Source: Saprospiraceae bacterium
GTDB lineage: Bacteria; Bacteroidota; Bacteroidia; Chitinophagales; Saprospiraceae
Reading direction: 5' to 3'
Assembly (NCBI GenBank): GCA_013361075.1
Contig: JABWAJ010000345.1
Coordinates: forward strand, 1 to 6,256
DNA length: 6,256 nucleotides
The notes under the pieces are model-generated. The model was not told where the DNA came from and did no database searches. It was given only the letters and a program-made list of their open reading frames with translations. Below are positions 6,197 through 6,256 of the stretch, piece by piece (within the stretch, counting starts at the first letter, position 1; each line of letters opens with the position of its first letter). The position numbers and the translations under genes were made by a program.

Positions 6197-6256
6197 TTAT
6201 AGAGACGAAGCTGGCCGAAGCCCAGACTTTTCTGCACGCACAACATGCTCCGGAGG
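6197..6256 (-). pseudogene. Probable upstream continuation of the same gene, out of frame (frameshift or decayed)
   Basis: In the frame of the membrane helix a TAA occurs at 6199-6197. One reading frame over, the DNA stays open through the window edge and reads QKSLGFGQLRLYKSF, with mostly G or C third positions as expected for coding DNA here. That frame then gives nonsense-like sequence over the membrane segment. The simplest reading is a one-base indel near 6185-6200 joining the two frames. A sequencing error, a genuine pseudogene or a non-canonical start cannot be separated from this window. Confidence 0.4.

Noticed and set aside
6043..6246. 67-codon minus-strand frame starting with ATG at 6246
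   Set aside because: Its second half (NTSNGNKAGADG..., PPSPSSLLVPAS) is the out-of-frame reading of the membrane-helix segment. Only its first third may be real coding sequence, recorded as the frame-broken continuation.
1..6256. CRISPR arrays, tRNA/rRNA genes, insertion sequences, long direct or inverted repeats
   Set aside because: Reading through both strands I saw no regularly spaced repeats, no cloverleaf or rRNA-like segments and no transposase motifs. Nearly all the window is accounted for by protein genes.

Overview
The window looks like a chromosomal accessory region of a Bacteroidetes bacterium, most likely of the Saprospiraceae or a related multicellular/filamentous lineage. This rests on protein style, not on a marker gene. 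Signal peptides are cleaved before Gln, Shine-Dalgarno sites are absent or weak, and a TAnnTTTG-type -7 box is present. The proteins are an effector-associated (EAD11-type) domain, coiled-coil/TPR proteins and an exported WD40 protein, a combination abundant in Saprospiraceae. No tRNA, rRNA, transposase, integrase or CRISPR array was seen.

Layout. (1) Positions 1-228 (+) hold the C-terminal end of a gene entering from the left, a short aromatic-rich beta domain of unknown function. (2) Positions 245-1531 (+) encode a 428-aa membrane protein. Its N-terminus is predicted cytoplasmic (EAD11-like death-fold module, then an RHIM-like amyloid motif). After one transmembrane helix come TPRs and a discoidin-like (F5/8 type C) beta-sandwich, predicted periplasmic. 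(3) Positions 1556-3217 (+), 24 bp downstream and probably in the same transcript, encode an exported 553-aa protein of unrecognised function. (4) Converging on it with a 34-bp gap, positions 5780-3252 (-) encode an exported 842-aa TPR/coiled-coil/WD40 double-propeller protein. (5) Its start overlaps by 4 bp (ATGA) the end of a membrane-anchored coiled-coil/TPR protein (stop at 5777, minus strand). That gene runs towards the right edge, but its frame is broken by a stop at 6197-6199, so it is partial and probably frameshifted.

How they may work together. Both gene pairs share one plan: a single-pass protein with its N-terminus inside and repeat domains outside, followed at once by a separately exported protein. 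The EAD11 and RHIM-like parts belong to module classes predicted to mediate homotypic assembly in NTP-dependent bacterial conflict/immunity networks. I infer that the left pair is a receptor-like adaptor plus periplasmic partner. The right pair resembles a STAND-WD40 style protein divided into a membrane part and a periplasmic propeller part. No enzymatic effector or NTPase domain is visible in this window, so a defence or signalling role is inference. The N-terminal EAD-coding DNA is far more GC-rich than the rest of its gene (about 64% against 39% by hand count), which suggests modular acquisition.
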